Positions 1 through 7,637 of a stretch of DNA of 15,988 bases are shown here, piece after piece. The notes beneath the pieces are model-generated. The model searched no databases, had not been told where the DNA came from, and saw nothing but the letters and a program-made list of their open reading frames with translations. The DNA is taken from NCBI GenBank assembly GCA_016839845.1, contig JAEOTL010000443.1:1-15988 (forward strand), written 5' to 3'. The DNA comes from Promethearchaeota archaeon (GTDB lineage: Archaea > Asgardarchaeota > Lokiarchaeia > Sigynarchaeales > SOKP01). The position numbers and the translations under genes were made by a program. Position 1 is the first letter of the stretch, and the number at the start of each line of letters is the position of its first letter.

Positions 1-1382
1 AAGTTCCCATCTCAACAAAAGAGGAAGTAGATTTAACTGTAAGAGCTGCGAAAAAAGCATTTTTAGAGTGGAGCAAAGTGCCGGGAGTTCAGAGGATACA
101 ACCATTTTTCCGACTTTTAGATTTAATAAAAAAAAATGTTGATGAAATTGCTGAATCAATTGTAATTAATCACGGGAAAGAGTGGAATGCGGCAGTAGGA
201 GAAGTCGTTCGAACTTACCAAATGATTGAAGCGGCATTTGTAGTACCAGAATATCAGAAAGGTGAATACATGCCTAATATCGCAACGGGTATCGATGAAT
301 ATTCGGTTCTTGAACCCTTAGGTGTCTTCATTATGATTCCACCTTTTAATTTTCCGGCAATGGTTCCATTCTGGTTTTGGCCGTTTGCGGTAGCTGCGGG
401 AAATACATACATTATTAAATCAAATGAGCAAACACCACTTGCCTTACAAAGTATCTTTAAGTATATTGATGAAGCAGGATTCCCTCCTGGTGTTATTAGT
501 TACCTTCATGGTGATGTGGAAACTGCAAATCAACTAATTGAGCATCCCGATGTTGTTGGGGTGTCAAGTGTTGGGTCAACTCCCGTAGCTCAAGCAATAT
601 ATAAAAAAGCAAGTAGCTTATGTAAGCGAGCTCAATGTCATGGAGGTGCTAACAATTTTTTAGTAATTACCAAGAAAGCTAATGTCGATTTATTGATGAC
701 CAATTTAATGAATTCACTCTTTGGTAATTCTGGTCAGCGATGTTTATCTGGAGCAGTTGTTATGATTGTTGGGGACCAACCTTTCTATGAAAAGGTAAAA
801 GAAAAAATCTTGGATACTACGAAATCACTTAAGCTTGGGTATGGGATGGATAAAGAGACATTCATGGGGCCCGTAGTATCGAAAAAATCACTAAATAAAT
901 TACTTAGTCAAATACAAGAAGGTATTGATGAGGGAGCCACACTGTTTTTAGATGGCAGAAACACAAAAGTGGATGGATATGAAAGGGGTTACTTCTTGGG
1001 TCCGTGTCTTTTTGAAAACGCAAAACCCGGTATGAAACTTTATGATGAGGAGGTATTTGGACCCGTTGCTTGTCTTGATCGGGTAGATAGTCTAGAGAAG
1101 GCAATAGAAATCATTAATCAGAACCCAAAAGGGAATGCAGTTACGATTTATACCGAGAGTGGGGAAGAAGCTAGAAGATTTCGTAGTGGAGTGAAAAATA
1201 TCCAACTTGGAATAAATATTGGTGTAGTAGCACCGTTGGCGTGGTTCCCATTTGCAGGGGCAAGAGATTCGTTTTTTGGCACTTTAAGGGCTCAAGGATA
1301 TGAAGCGTTAAAATTCTTTACACAAGAGCGCGTGATAATTGAGAAATTCCATGGTAGCAGTACTAAGATTGAGTGGGACTAG
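1..1382 (+). CDS. Aldehyde dehydrogenase, methylmalonate-semialdehyde dehydrogenase type (ALDH6 family), 5'-truncated
   Basis: The reading frame is open from base 3 to the TAG at 1380-1382, giving 459 visible residues. The family is about 480-500 long, so roughly 25-40 N-terminal residues lie outside the window. The GTG at 78 is an internal Val codon in a conserved stretch (KVPGVQR), not the start. Family hallmarks are PFNFPAMVPFWFWP (codons about 342-383), the cofactor Lys in YIIKSNEQTPL, and the nucleophile Cys in GNSGQRC (codon 741-743). The general-base Glu of ordinary ALDHs (ELGG) is replaced by CHGGANN, as expected of CoA-acylating ALDH6 enzymes. Members oxidise malonate or methylmalonate semialdehyde to acetyl- or propionyl-CoA with NAD+ and CoA. 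The true substrate here may be another short semialdehyde. The next gene, 76 bases downstream, is a hydroxyacid/semialdehyde enzyme, so the two probably share a pathway. Confidence 0.88.
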   Translation, partial: VPISTKEEVDLTVRAAKKAFLEWSKVPGVQRIQPFFRLLDLIKKNVDEIAESIVINHGKEWNAAVGEVVRTYQMIEAAFVVPEYQKGEYMPNIATGIDEYSVLEPLGVFIMIPPFNFPAMVPFWFWPFAVAAGNTYIIKSNEQTPLALQSIFKYIDEAGFPPGVISYLHGDVETANQLIEHPDVVGVSSVGSTPVAQAIYKKASSLCKRAQCHGGANNFLVITKKANVDLLMTNLMNSLFGNSGQRCLSGAVVMIVGDQPFYEKVKEKILDTTKSLKLGYGMDKETFMGPVVSKKSLNKLLSQIQEGIDEGATLFLDGRNTKVDGYERGYFLGPCLFENAKPGMKLYDEEVFGPVACLDRVDSLEKAIEIINQNPKGNAVTIYTESGEEARRFRSGVKNIQLGINIGVVAPLAWFPFAGARDSFFGTLRAQGYEALKFFTQERVIIEKFHGSSTKIEWD

Positions 1383-1440
1383 AGTAATAAAATCGTTTTA
1401 AATAAAGGAGTATTAAAAATTATTTAATCTATAATAAAAA

Positions 1441-1448
1441 AAGAAAGG
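1441..1448 (+). promoter_or_regulatory. Ribosome-binding site that decides the transhydrogenase start
   Basis: A purine-rich AAAGG (1444-1448) lies ten bases before the ATG at 1459. It is only one base before the in-frame TTG at 1450, too close to serve it. The ATG is therefore preferred as the start. A second purine-rich stretch near 1403-1409 (AAAGGAG) has no start codon at a useful distance. Confidence 0.5.
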
Positions 1449-1458
1449 ATTGAAAATT

Positions 1459-2736
1459 ATGACGTTTGAAACGGCCTTTACGATGGATACTTCCAGCATT
1501 AAGTTTGGTCCTGGGGTAACCAAAGAAGTTGGCTATGATATGAAAAAACTTGGCTCAAAAAAAGTTATGGTGGTTACAGATCCAAACCTTACAGATAGCG
1601 AGCCTGTAACTGTGACCCTTAAGGCTTTGGAGGAAGAAGGAATAAAAACCGTCTTATTTGATAAAGTACGGGTTGAACCTACTGATGAATCCTTCAAAAC
1701 TGCTATTAAATTTGCGATAGAGGGTAATTTTGATGGATTTCTTGGTGTCGGGGGTGGATCAAGTATGGATACCGCGAAAATAGCAAATCTATTTTCTACT
1801 CATCCTGCTGAATTTTTAGATTATGTAAATAAACCAATCGGAAAAGGTCTTCCCGTACCTGGGTCTCTGAAGCCAATGATCGCAATACCTACGACTGCAG
1901 GAACAGGAAGTGAGACAACCGGTGTGGCAATTTTTGATTTAGTAAAAATGCATGCTAAAACAGGGATTGCTCACCGAACTTTACGTCCTATTATAGGAAT
2001 CGTAGATCCAAACAACACTCGAACAGTACCAAAAATCGCTACCGCATCATGCGGATTTGATGTTCTTTGCCATGCGGTTGAATCAATTACTGCCATACCG
2101 TACAATAAACGACCCGCTCCAGAAAGTCTTGATTTGCGACCAGCTTATCAAGGTGCTAATCCCATCAGTCATCTATGGGCATCAAGAGCGGTGGAAATGG
2201 TAGCAAAAAATATAGTTAGTGTAGTTCAAGATCCTTCAGATGATGAAGCGCGAGCAGAGATGATATTGGCTTCTACCTTTGCAGGCATCGGTTTTGGAAA
2301 TGCAGGGGTTCATCTCGCTCATGGGATGTCTTATCCGGTATCTGGCATGGTTAAGGAATATGTCCCTGAGGGAGTTAAATCCGACCATCCTATAATTCCT
2401 CATGGTATGGGTGTAGTACTCGTTTCTCCCGCAGTATTCCGTTTTACTGCGAGTATAGATCCTGAGTTGCATTTATATGTTGCTCAATTAATGGGCGTTG
2501 ACACATCGGGTTTAGAAGCTAAGGATGCAGGGGACGCGATTGCTGAAAGATTTATAGAACTCATGAAAGCGACAGGGATACCAAATGGACTTAGAGCGGT
2601 TGGTTACGGGAATAGTGATATTGACGAAATGGTTCAAGGCACACTCCCACAGCATCGTGTTACAAAATTATCCCCAAGACCAGCAAGCGCTGAAGATCTT
2701 CGGAAACTGTTTGCAGAATCAATGACATTGTGGTAA
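1459..2736 (+). CDS. Iron-containing alcohol dehydrogenase, hydroxyacid-oxoacid transhydrogenase (ADHFE1/HOT) type
   Basis: The product is 425 residues from the ATG at 1459; a TTG at 1450 would add three. The fold is group III Fe-ADH: an N-terminal nucleotide domain with GGGSSMD (residues 98-104) and IPTTAGTGSE (143-152), then a helical metal domain. Likely metal ligands are D201 and H205 (GFDVLCH), H288 (HLAHGMSYP) and H315 (IPHGM). Segments such as SETTGVAIFD, RPAYQGANPIS, FAGIGFGNAGVHLAHGMSYP and GTLPQHRVTKL match mammalian ADHFE1 as I recall it. ADHFE1 transfers hydride between 4-hydroxybutyrate and 2-oxoglutarate, giving succinate semialdehyde and D-2-hydroxyglutarate without free NAD. 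An NAD(P)-dependent alcohol dehydrogenase with another substrate remains possible. The protein is cytoplasmic. It follows the semialdehyde dehydrogenase on the same strand and is probably cotranscribed with it. Confidence 0.87.
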   Translation: MTFETAFTMDTSSIKFGPGVTKEVGYDMKKLGSKKVMVVTDPNLTDSEPVTVTLKALEEEGIKTVLFDKVRVEPTDESFKTAIKFAIEGNFDGFLGVGGGSSMDTAKIANLFSTHPAEFLDYVNKPIGKGLPVPGSLKPMIAIPTTAGTGSETTGVAIFDLVKMHAKTGIAHRTLRPIIGIVDPNNTRTVPKIATASCGFDVLCHAVESITAIPYNKRPAPESLDLRPAYQGANPISHLWASRAVEMVAKNIVSVVQDPSDDEARAEMILASTFAGIGFGNAGVHLAHGMSYPVSGMVKEYVPEGVKSDHPIIPHGMGVVLVSPAVFRFTASIDPELHLYVAQLMGVDTSGLEAKDAGDAIAERFIELMKATGIPNGLRAVGYGNSDIDEMVQGTLPQHRVTKLSPRPASAEDLRKLFAESMTLW

Positions 2737-2742
2737 AATATA

Positions 2743-3639
2743 TTAAACCCCTATATACACAGTTTTTTTGGTAAGTTTTCTTGCGAGTAAAACCAGAAGT
2801 ACGACAACAGCAAAAACAACAATACTCCACACAATCGTAAGAACTAAACCCTCAGGTATGAGTGGGTCGATATGAAATACATAATTAGTCAAAAGTAATC
2901 CACCATACCGAAATTCATAATTTATAAGAGTTCCACTAGAGCCATAGAGCACTTTTATTTCTATAGGTTTAGTATTGTTCTCAAATCCCCACGATGGGAC
3001 GTGTAGTGAATATCCGTTTGATAAAGCTACAGTAGAAACATTATCATATAACCCTCCTCTAGAATCCATGAGTTCATTAAACTCTGTTGCAAATGAACCC
3101 CATTTAATAAATTTGGGTGCCAACGGAACGTACATAATCCCATAAGGGCTAAATGCGAGAGTCAAATTTAATGTTTGCCTTAAAAAACTTGAGGTGTTAT
3201 TCACAACGTTCCATACTCCGTCATAAAATGCGTTGTAACTCAAATCATGTGGTAAAGCCCATCCCCCTCTTCCATAAACGGGTGTTGAAGTGATTTGGGT
3301 ATTATCATAAGGAGAAAGCAGAGTGCTCGTTATTTGTGGGCCGAAAGATGTTACGTTTAAAAACCAATAGGTTTGAGGTGCATTAATTGACGATGCTATC
3401 CCATCAATATATAGTCTTGTTAAATTAATTGGTCCTATGGGAAAGAAGTTCCCCAGAGTTTCTTCCAAATCATCTTCAAACCATCCTTGAAAATTCCCGT
3501 TATATATCCCGAGTTTCCACAAATGATTATTTCCTTCTTTGACTCCAACATACCACGCTTGAGCTGAAGCTACATTAACAAAAGGAAAAAAGAGTATCAA
3601 TCCAATTGTAAAAAAAGTAAAGCATCGTAATTTCTTCAT
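2743..3639 (-). CDS. Secreted, C-terminally membrane-anchored protein of unknown function
   Basis: I do not recognise a domain in this 298-residue protein. It has a clear signal peptide: MKKLR, a hydrophobic core to about residue 21, and a likely cut in VASAQA near residues 25-27. The extracellular part is rich in aromatic residues and Gly. It holds several N-x-S/T sequons (NLT, NVT, NNTSS, NVS, NNT), consistent with archaeal surface N-glycosylation. One membrane helix spans about 264-286, followed by a short Lys-rich cytoplasmic tail, giving type I topology. Secreted proteins of this build are common in Asgard genomes and mostly uncharacterised. The start has no clear ribosome-binding site, and a 172-base AT-rich gap separates it from the SDR gene, so it is probably its own transcription unit. 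Its stop lies six bases from the convergent transhydrogenase stop. Confidence 0.75.
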   Translation of the reverse strand: MKKLRCFTFFTIGLILFFPFVNVASAQAWYVGVKEGNNHLWKLGIYNGNFQGWFEDDLEETLGNFFPIGPINLTRLYIDGIASSINAPQTYWFLNVTSFGPQITSTLLSPYDNTQITSTPVYGRGGWALPHDLSYNAFYDGVWNVVNNTSSFLRQTLNLTLAFSPYGIMYVPLAPKFIKWGSFATEFNELMDSRGGLYDNVSTVALSNGYSLHVPSWGFENNTKPIEIKVLYGSSGTLINYEFRYGGLLLTNYVFHIDPLIPEGLVLTIVWSIVVFAVVVLLVLLARKLTKKTVYIGV

Positions 3640-3811
3640 AAATCTTTAACTCTAAATTTCTAGGTAATTTTTTGATTGATTATTAAAAATTTTGCTGCCA
3701 ATGCGTATTGACAATTGTAATAAAAGGTTGGGAGTAAATTAATTTTTTTATTATTTTTGTTAAGTTATTGTCCTTGTGAGCAATAAGAAGGAAAATTAAA
3801 ATCCGGAAAAA

Positions 3812-4612
3812 TCAACCAATTTTTGAACTTTGACCTCCGTCTACAGGAAGAGTGATAGAAGTAATAAATTTAGCTTCATCTGAAGCAAGGAAAAGCGCGG
3901 CATTAGCTATATCCCACCCGCTCCCCATTCCTCCCTTTAAAGGAACCATGTTATTCCTAATTTCTATTAATTCCTCTTTGCTTATCCCTCTGGCCTTGGA
4001 AATTCCTTCAATCGCCATTGGAGTATTCATTAAGCCTGGCATAATGGCATTAACTCGTATACCATTTTTAGCATATTTCATCGCAAGTTGATGAGTTAAT
4101 GAATTAACTCCTGATTTCGAAATTTTATAGGCTACATACCGAGTAGAAGCAACGGCAGCAACAGAAGAAATATTTATTATTGAACCACTTTCCTGTTTCT
4201 CCATTACGGGTAATACGTACTTACATACAAAAAACATCCCCTTAAGGTTTACGTTGAAAATCTTATCCCATACCTCTTCACTCAAATCTACCAACTTCCT
4301 ATCTCCTGAGGCTATACCAACGTTGTTTACAAGAATATCGATTTTACCATAAACTTCAACACATTTTTCTGCTAGTCCTTGGCATTCATTCTCCTTAATG
4401 ACATCTGCTTTGAAAACGAAAGATTCTCCACCTTCTTTATTTATCATGGATTTTGTATCCTTTGCTGAGTCAATATCTCTATCAACAAGCATTACCTTAG
4501 CCCCTTCACGTGCGAAAAGAATTGACATGGCTCTTCCATTTCCAATAGTCTCGCCTGGTTGTTGTCCTGCTCCTATAATAATTGCTATTTTATCCTTTAA
4601 ACGGTCCACCAT
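3812..4612 (-). CDS. Short-chain dehydrogenase/reductase (classical SDR)
   Basis: The product is 266 residues, normal for a classical SDR. The cofactor-binding glycine region (residues 14-26, GAGQQPGETIGNG) is a variant of TGxxxGxG with extra residues. D44 at the end of the second strand (MLVDRD) suggests NAD(H) over NADP(H). NNVG is at 96-99, the catalytic Ser at 149/150 (INISS), and YKISK gives Y162 and K166. The C-terminal PVDGG is typical. It is a soluble oxidoreductase acting on a hydroxyl or carbonyl group; family resemblance (FabG, 3-hydroxyacyl or sugar dehydrogenases) does not fix the substrate. The ATG at 4612 is preceded by a good archaeal GGTG site seven bases upstream. It lies 173 bases downstream of the sulfatase on the same strand. 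TATA-like stretches in that gap (for example near 4714-4724) could give it its own promoter. Confidence 0.9.
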   Translation of the reverse strand: MVDRLKDKIAIIIGAGQQPGETIGNGRAMSILFAREGAKVMLVDRDIDSAKDTKSMINKEGGESFVFKADVIKENECQGLAEKCVEVYGKIDILVNNVGIASGDRKLVDLSEEVWDKIFNVNLKGMFFVCKYVLPVMEKQESGSIINISSVAAVASTRYVAYKISKSGVNSLTHQLAMKYAKNGIRVNAIMPGLMNTPMAIEGISKARGISKEELIEIRNNMVPLKGGMGSGWDIANAALFLASDEAKFITSITLPVDGGQSSKIG

Positions 4613-4785
4613 TATATTGCACCAATTTATTCGATTATTTATAATTATAAAATTATTCTAATATCGACTTGAATAGAAGATTTAGAAATCTATGCAATAT
4701 AAGAAGAGATTTCTATTTATAAAATTAGTATTTTTCTTAAAATTAGTTTTTTTTTAAATGAAACACTTACAAGTTGGCAATTAGA

Positions 4786-6306
4786 TTACCATGTATAGGG
4801 CTTTTTAGGATAATACAAGGGAGTCTCTATTACCCATTTAAAAAGTGTATCTTTCAATTCACTTTCAATATCTAAATGCTCCTCATCGCCAATAAGATTA
4901 TCATACTCCAAGGGATCTTCTTCCGAGTTAGTTAATACGAATCCGTTTCCCCGCTTTGGTAAAGACACAATCTGAAATACCTCTTTAGTGTTTTCTATTT
5001 GTGGAAAATTTTTCCATGGCCAGTTTTTTGGGGGATAATATATCAACTTCCATGGTCCTTTGCTGACACCTACCGCATATTTGTAATATTCAAAAAAGGA
5101 ATATTCTCTTGATTTACCGTTTACTCCGTTGGACAAGACTGAAGTAAAAGATTCACCTTGAACTTCATCTGGAATTGGAATATTTAGATATTTGAAAAGA
5201 CTTGGAAAAAGATCTTCGTGTTGGGTGTTTCCTTTATAGGTTGTTCTCGCATGTACTTGATTTGGAAGTCTAATTAATAAAGGCACTTTTAAAATGTTAT
5301 CAAACATGAAAATTCCCTTCCGTATAAGTCCGTGATCTCCGTTAAAATCTCCATGATCACTGGTAAAGATTATAATTGTTTGTTCTAATTGGTTAATTTC
5401 TTTAAGGGATTTAAAAATTCTACCTATATGATGATCTATATGGGATATCATACCATAATAAGCTGCACACATTCGCTGTAATTCAGAATCAGGAAGATTT
5501 TTTGCATAATAATAAAATGGTGGTATATATTTTTCTTCACCTTTCATTCTTTCTGGTATTGGAAGTTTTTTTGGGTCATACATCGAGGCGAAAGGCTCTG
5601 GAGGGGTCCAAGGATGGTGTGGATCAACATAAGAACACCATGCCATAAAAAGTTGTTTTTTTCCAGCGTGCTCTTTTATAAAATCAATTGTTTTATCTGT
5701 AATCCATGCTGTCTGATGCAAATTTTCAGGGATTTCAGAAGTAAAGACTGCCTTAATGTGTTCCTCATCTCGCATGAGAGAGTTACCATAATCAACATAA
5801 GGTGCACTTGTACTCTCATTTCCAAGTTTTAATGCTTTTCGAAAATACTTAGGATGGTTATCTTTAACCCACTTAAGATATTCTCCAATTAAATTATCTT
5901 CTGTTAATTGAAATTCAGAAAATCCATAGTATCTATCATCGTGATTCATGTTCTCTACAAAATTACTTAATTCTGGTTCAAAATGTGCCTTTCCAAAAAT
6001 ACCACAAATATATCCCTCTTTAAATAATCGTTCTGCTAATCCATTTGGGCTATTATCCAATGTATAACCTACGTCCCAAGCTCCGTGAGTCCTACAATAC
6101 TGTCCTGTAAGAATGGATGCTCTAGAAGGAGTACAGATGGGAGAAGAACAAGTATGATTTATGAAATTAATACCTTCTGTAGCCAAACGATCAAGATTTG
6201 GTGTTTTAATATGTGAATTATTATTACACCCAAGCGTATCAAATCTTTGCTCATCGGTTGTTATCAGTAGGATATTAGTTTTATGCTTTTTATCTTCCAA
6301 AGACAT
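4786..6306 (-). CDS. Sulfatase, cysteine-type formylglycine (arylsulfatase/choline-sulfatase superfamily, S1)
   Basis: The product is 506 residues, of usual length for an S1 sulfatase. The signature CTPSRASILTGQY places the cysteine to be converted to formylglycine at C58, within CxPSR. Metal and sulfate ligands visible are D18 (ITTDEQR), K106 and H108 (GKAHF), and D317-H318 (TSDHGDFNGDHG), plus K330 as the probable leaving-group Lys. There is no signal peptide or membrane helix, so the enzyme should act in the cytoplasm on an imported sulfate ester. Activity needs a formylglycine-generating enzyme or an anSME radical-SAM maturase, neither of which is in this window. The start at 6306 has an AAGGT site six bases upstream. 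Only 24 bases separate it from the upstream URO-D-like gene, so the two are very likely cotranscribed. A phosphonate or phosphodiester hydrolase of the same fold is the main alternative. Confidence 0.9.
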   Translation of the reverse strand: MSLEDKKHKTNILLITTDEQRFDTLGCNNNSHIKTPNLDRLATEGINFINHTCSSPICTPSRASILTGQYCRTHGAWDVGYTLDNSPNGLAERLFKEGYICGIFGKAHFEPELSNFVENMNHDDRYYGFSEFQLTEDNLIGEYLKWVKDNHPKYFRKALKLGNESTSAPYVDYGNSLMRDEEHIKAVFTSEIPENLHQTAWITDKTIDFIKEHAGKKQLFMAWCSYVDPHHPWTPPEPFASMYDPKKLPIPERMKGEEKYIPPFYYYAKNLPDSELQRMCAAYYGMISHIDHHIGRIFKSLKEINQLEQTIIIFTSDHGDFNGDHGLIRKGIFMFDNILKVPLLIRLPNQVHARTTYKGNTQHEDLFPSLFKYLNIPIPDEVQGESFTSVLSNGVNGKSREYSFFEYYKYAVGVSKGPWKLIYYPPKNWPWKNFPQIENTKEVFQIVSLPKRGNGFVLTNSEEDPLEYDNLIGDEEHLDIESELKDTLFKWVIETPLYYPKKPYTW

Positions 6307-6330
6307 TTTTATACCTTAAAATTTATTGAT

Positions 6331-7605
6331 TTATTCAATGTCTGGGATATATGTAAAAACGCTTCTCTCTTTTCTTAAATCTCTTATTATTTGGCTTTCA
6401 AGAGATTTAGTAATTTGTATATCATTTTCTGTTGTGTATTCTCTTAACTTTGCTCTACTAATCTTTTCAATTTTATTATCTTCTGCCCACCTTGAAACCT
6501 TATTAAAAAGCTCTCCCCCATCTCCCCCTACAAATTTTGGTAAATAACATTCAGCAAGACCCTTAGTAAAATACACCGCGTAGACGAACAATCCTTTAGG
6601 GTCTAATTTATTGTAAACCTTTGGGACCATTGGGCAATCCAAAATTGTCATATGAATATTCTTTCCAGCTTTTTGTATCTTCTTATAAAGTGGCACCCAT
6701 TCATCAGCACCATCTTGTGGCATGCCCGGTTTTGCTCCAGGTACATACTGAATTCCATCAACTACTTTTAAAATATCATCTAAAAATCTAATTTGTTCAG
6801 GTCCATCTAAATGGTAAAAGGAGTAGTCCATATGTTCTGCCTGCTCTTTTAAGTCGGGAAGCACAAACCTTTCAAAATACTCCTGATTAAGCATTACACA
6901 AAAATCACTTTGCATCGTGTAATAGCGCTTTGGGCACCAAAGATTTAACCAAGAGTCACATCCATCTACGTATTTATTAATTATATCTTGTAGTTCATCG
7001 TATATCTTTAGATATTTTTCCATAATAATCGCTCTACAAGTATCTATAAGGTCTGGATTTCTTCGCATTTGAATGATTATCTCTTGAGGGCCTAGAAATG
7101 ATACTAAAATATCAAGTATCCCACCTAAATCAGTCATAGCAACGCAATAATTATTTTTTGCTCCTCGTTTAGCGGCGATTTCTGTTGTGCGCTTTAAACG
7201 GACATACCACTCATTATCGTTGTTTAACTTGGCATTCTCAAGAAGATTCACAATATCTTTCACATCTGTTCTCTTATGAAACCACATTGTACCTGATTTA
7301 TATTCAGGAGTTATTCCTAAAACCGCAGCCATTGACCCCGGACCATAATTAGGAAAATATCTTGGAATGCATTCACCCCCCCAAACTAAACCATCACTAT
7401 TATTCTCAAGGGTGTCTAGTATCGGTTCTATTCCATCCCAATCCTTGCCTAGATCATAATTCAGTGCCCCAGAGGATAGAAGGGCCGTCGCAGAATTCGC
7501 ACCCTCTGGTATATTATAAGCTATTGTGGGTCTATCTGTAGTTTCGTGATCCCACCATAATTTCATTCTTTCCTTTGCTTCTTCTAAATCTTCTTTTATT
7601 ATCAT
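6331..7605 (-). CDS. URO-D/corrinoid methyltransferase-like protein (uroporphyrinogen decarboxylase superfamily)
   Basis: The product is 424 residues. The central and C-terminal parts carry typical features of the URO-D-like branch near MtaA/MtbA-type methyltransferases: WLNLWCPKRYYTMQSDF (219-235), FYHLDGP (263-269), IQYVPGAKPG (285-294), and an ILDCP motif with C324 followed by C353. Zinc-dependent MtaA/MtbA enzymes use an HxC pair plus a distal Cys. Here the first motif reads H265-L-D267, so the canonical zinc set is not complete. True haem-pathway decarboxylases are shorter, and no other tetrapyrrole gene is nearby. The role is therefore unknown: methyl transfer or demethylation of a small substrate is plausible, but no corrinoid protein is encoded here. 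It lies 32 bases after dppF and 24 before the sulfatase, with a weak GGTG about 11 bases before its ATG, so it is probably part of the importer operon. Confidence 0.78.
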   Translation of the reverse strand: MIIKEDLEEAKERMKLWWDHETTDRPTIAYNIPEGANSATALLSSGALNYDLGKDWDGIEPILDTLENNSDGLVWGGECIPRYFPNYGPGSMAAVLGITPEYKSGTMWFHKRTDVKDIVNLLENAKLNNDNEWYVRLKRTTEIAAKRGAKNNYCVAMTDLGGILDILVSFLGPQEIIIQMRRNPDLIDTCRAIIMEKYLKIYDELQDIINKYVDGCDSWLNLWCPKRYYTMQSDFCVMLNQEYFERFVLPDLKEQAEHMDYSFYHLDGPEQIRFLDDILKVVDGIQYVPGAKPGMPQDGADEWVPLYKKIQKAGKNIHMTILDCPMVPKVYNKLDPKGLFVYAVYFTKGLAECYLPKFVGGDGGELFNKVSRWAEDNKIEKISRAKLREYTTENDIQITKSLESQIIRDLRKERSVFTYIPDIE

Positions 7606-7637
7606 TTTTGAGATAACACCTATACTAATTAGGGGTA

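Noticed and set aside
78..80. GTG at 78 as the start of the aldehyde dehydrogenase
   Set aside because: The frame is open to the window edge, and the preceding codons encode conserved ALDH sequence, so this is an internal Val and the gene is truncated by the window.
4740..4756. T-run on the plus strand as a terminator
   Set aside because: The flanking genes are on the minus strand, where this reads as an A-run. It does not fit a T-rich archaeal terminator for the sulfatase.
7625..7632. Palindrome CTAATTAG between dppF and the URO-D-like gene
   Set aside because: An eight-base AT-rich palindrome in a 32-base intra-operon gap is easily explained by chance.
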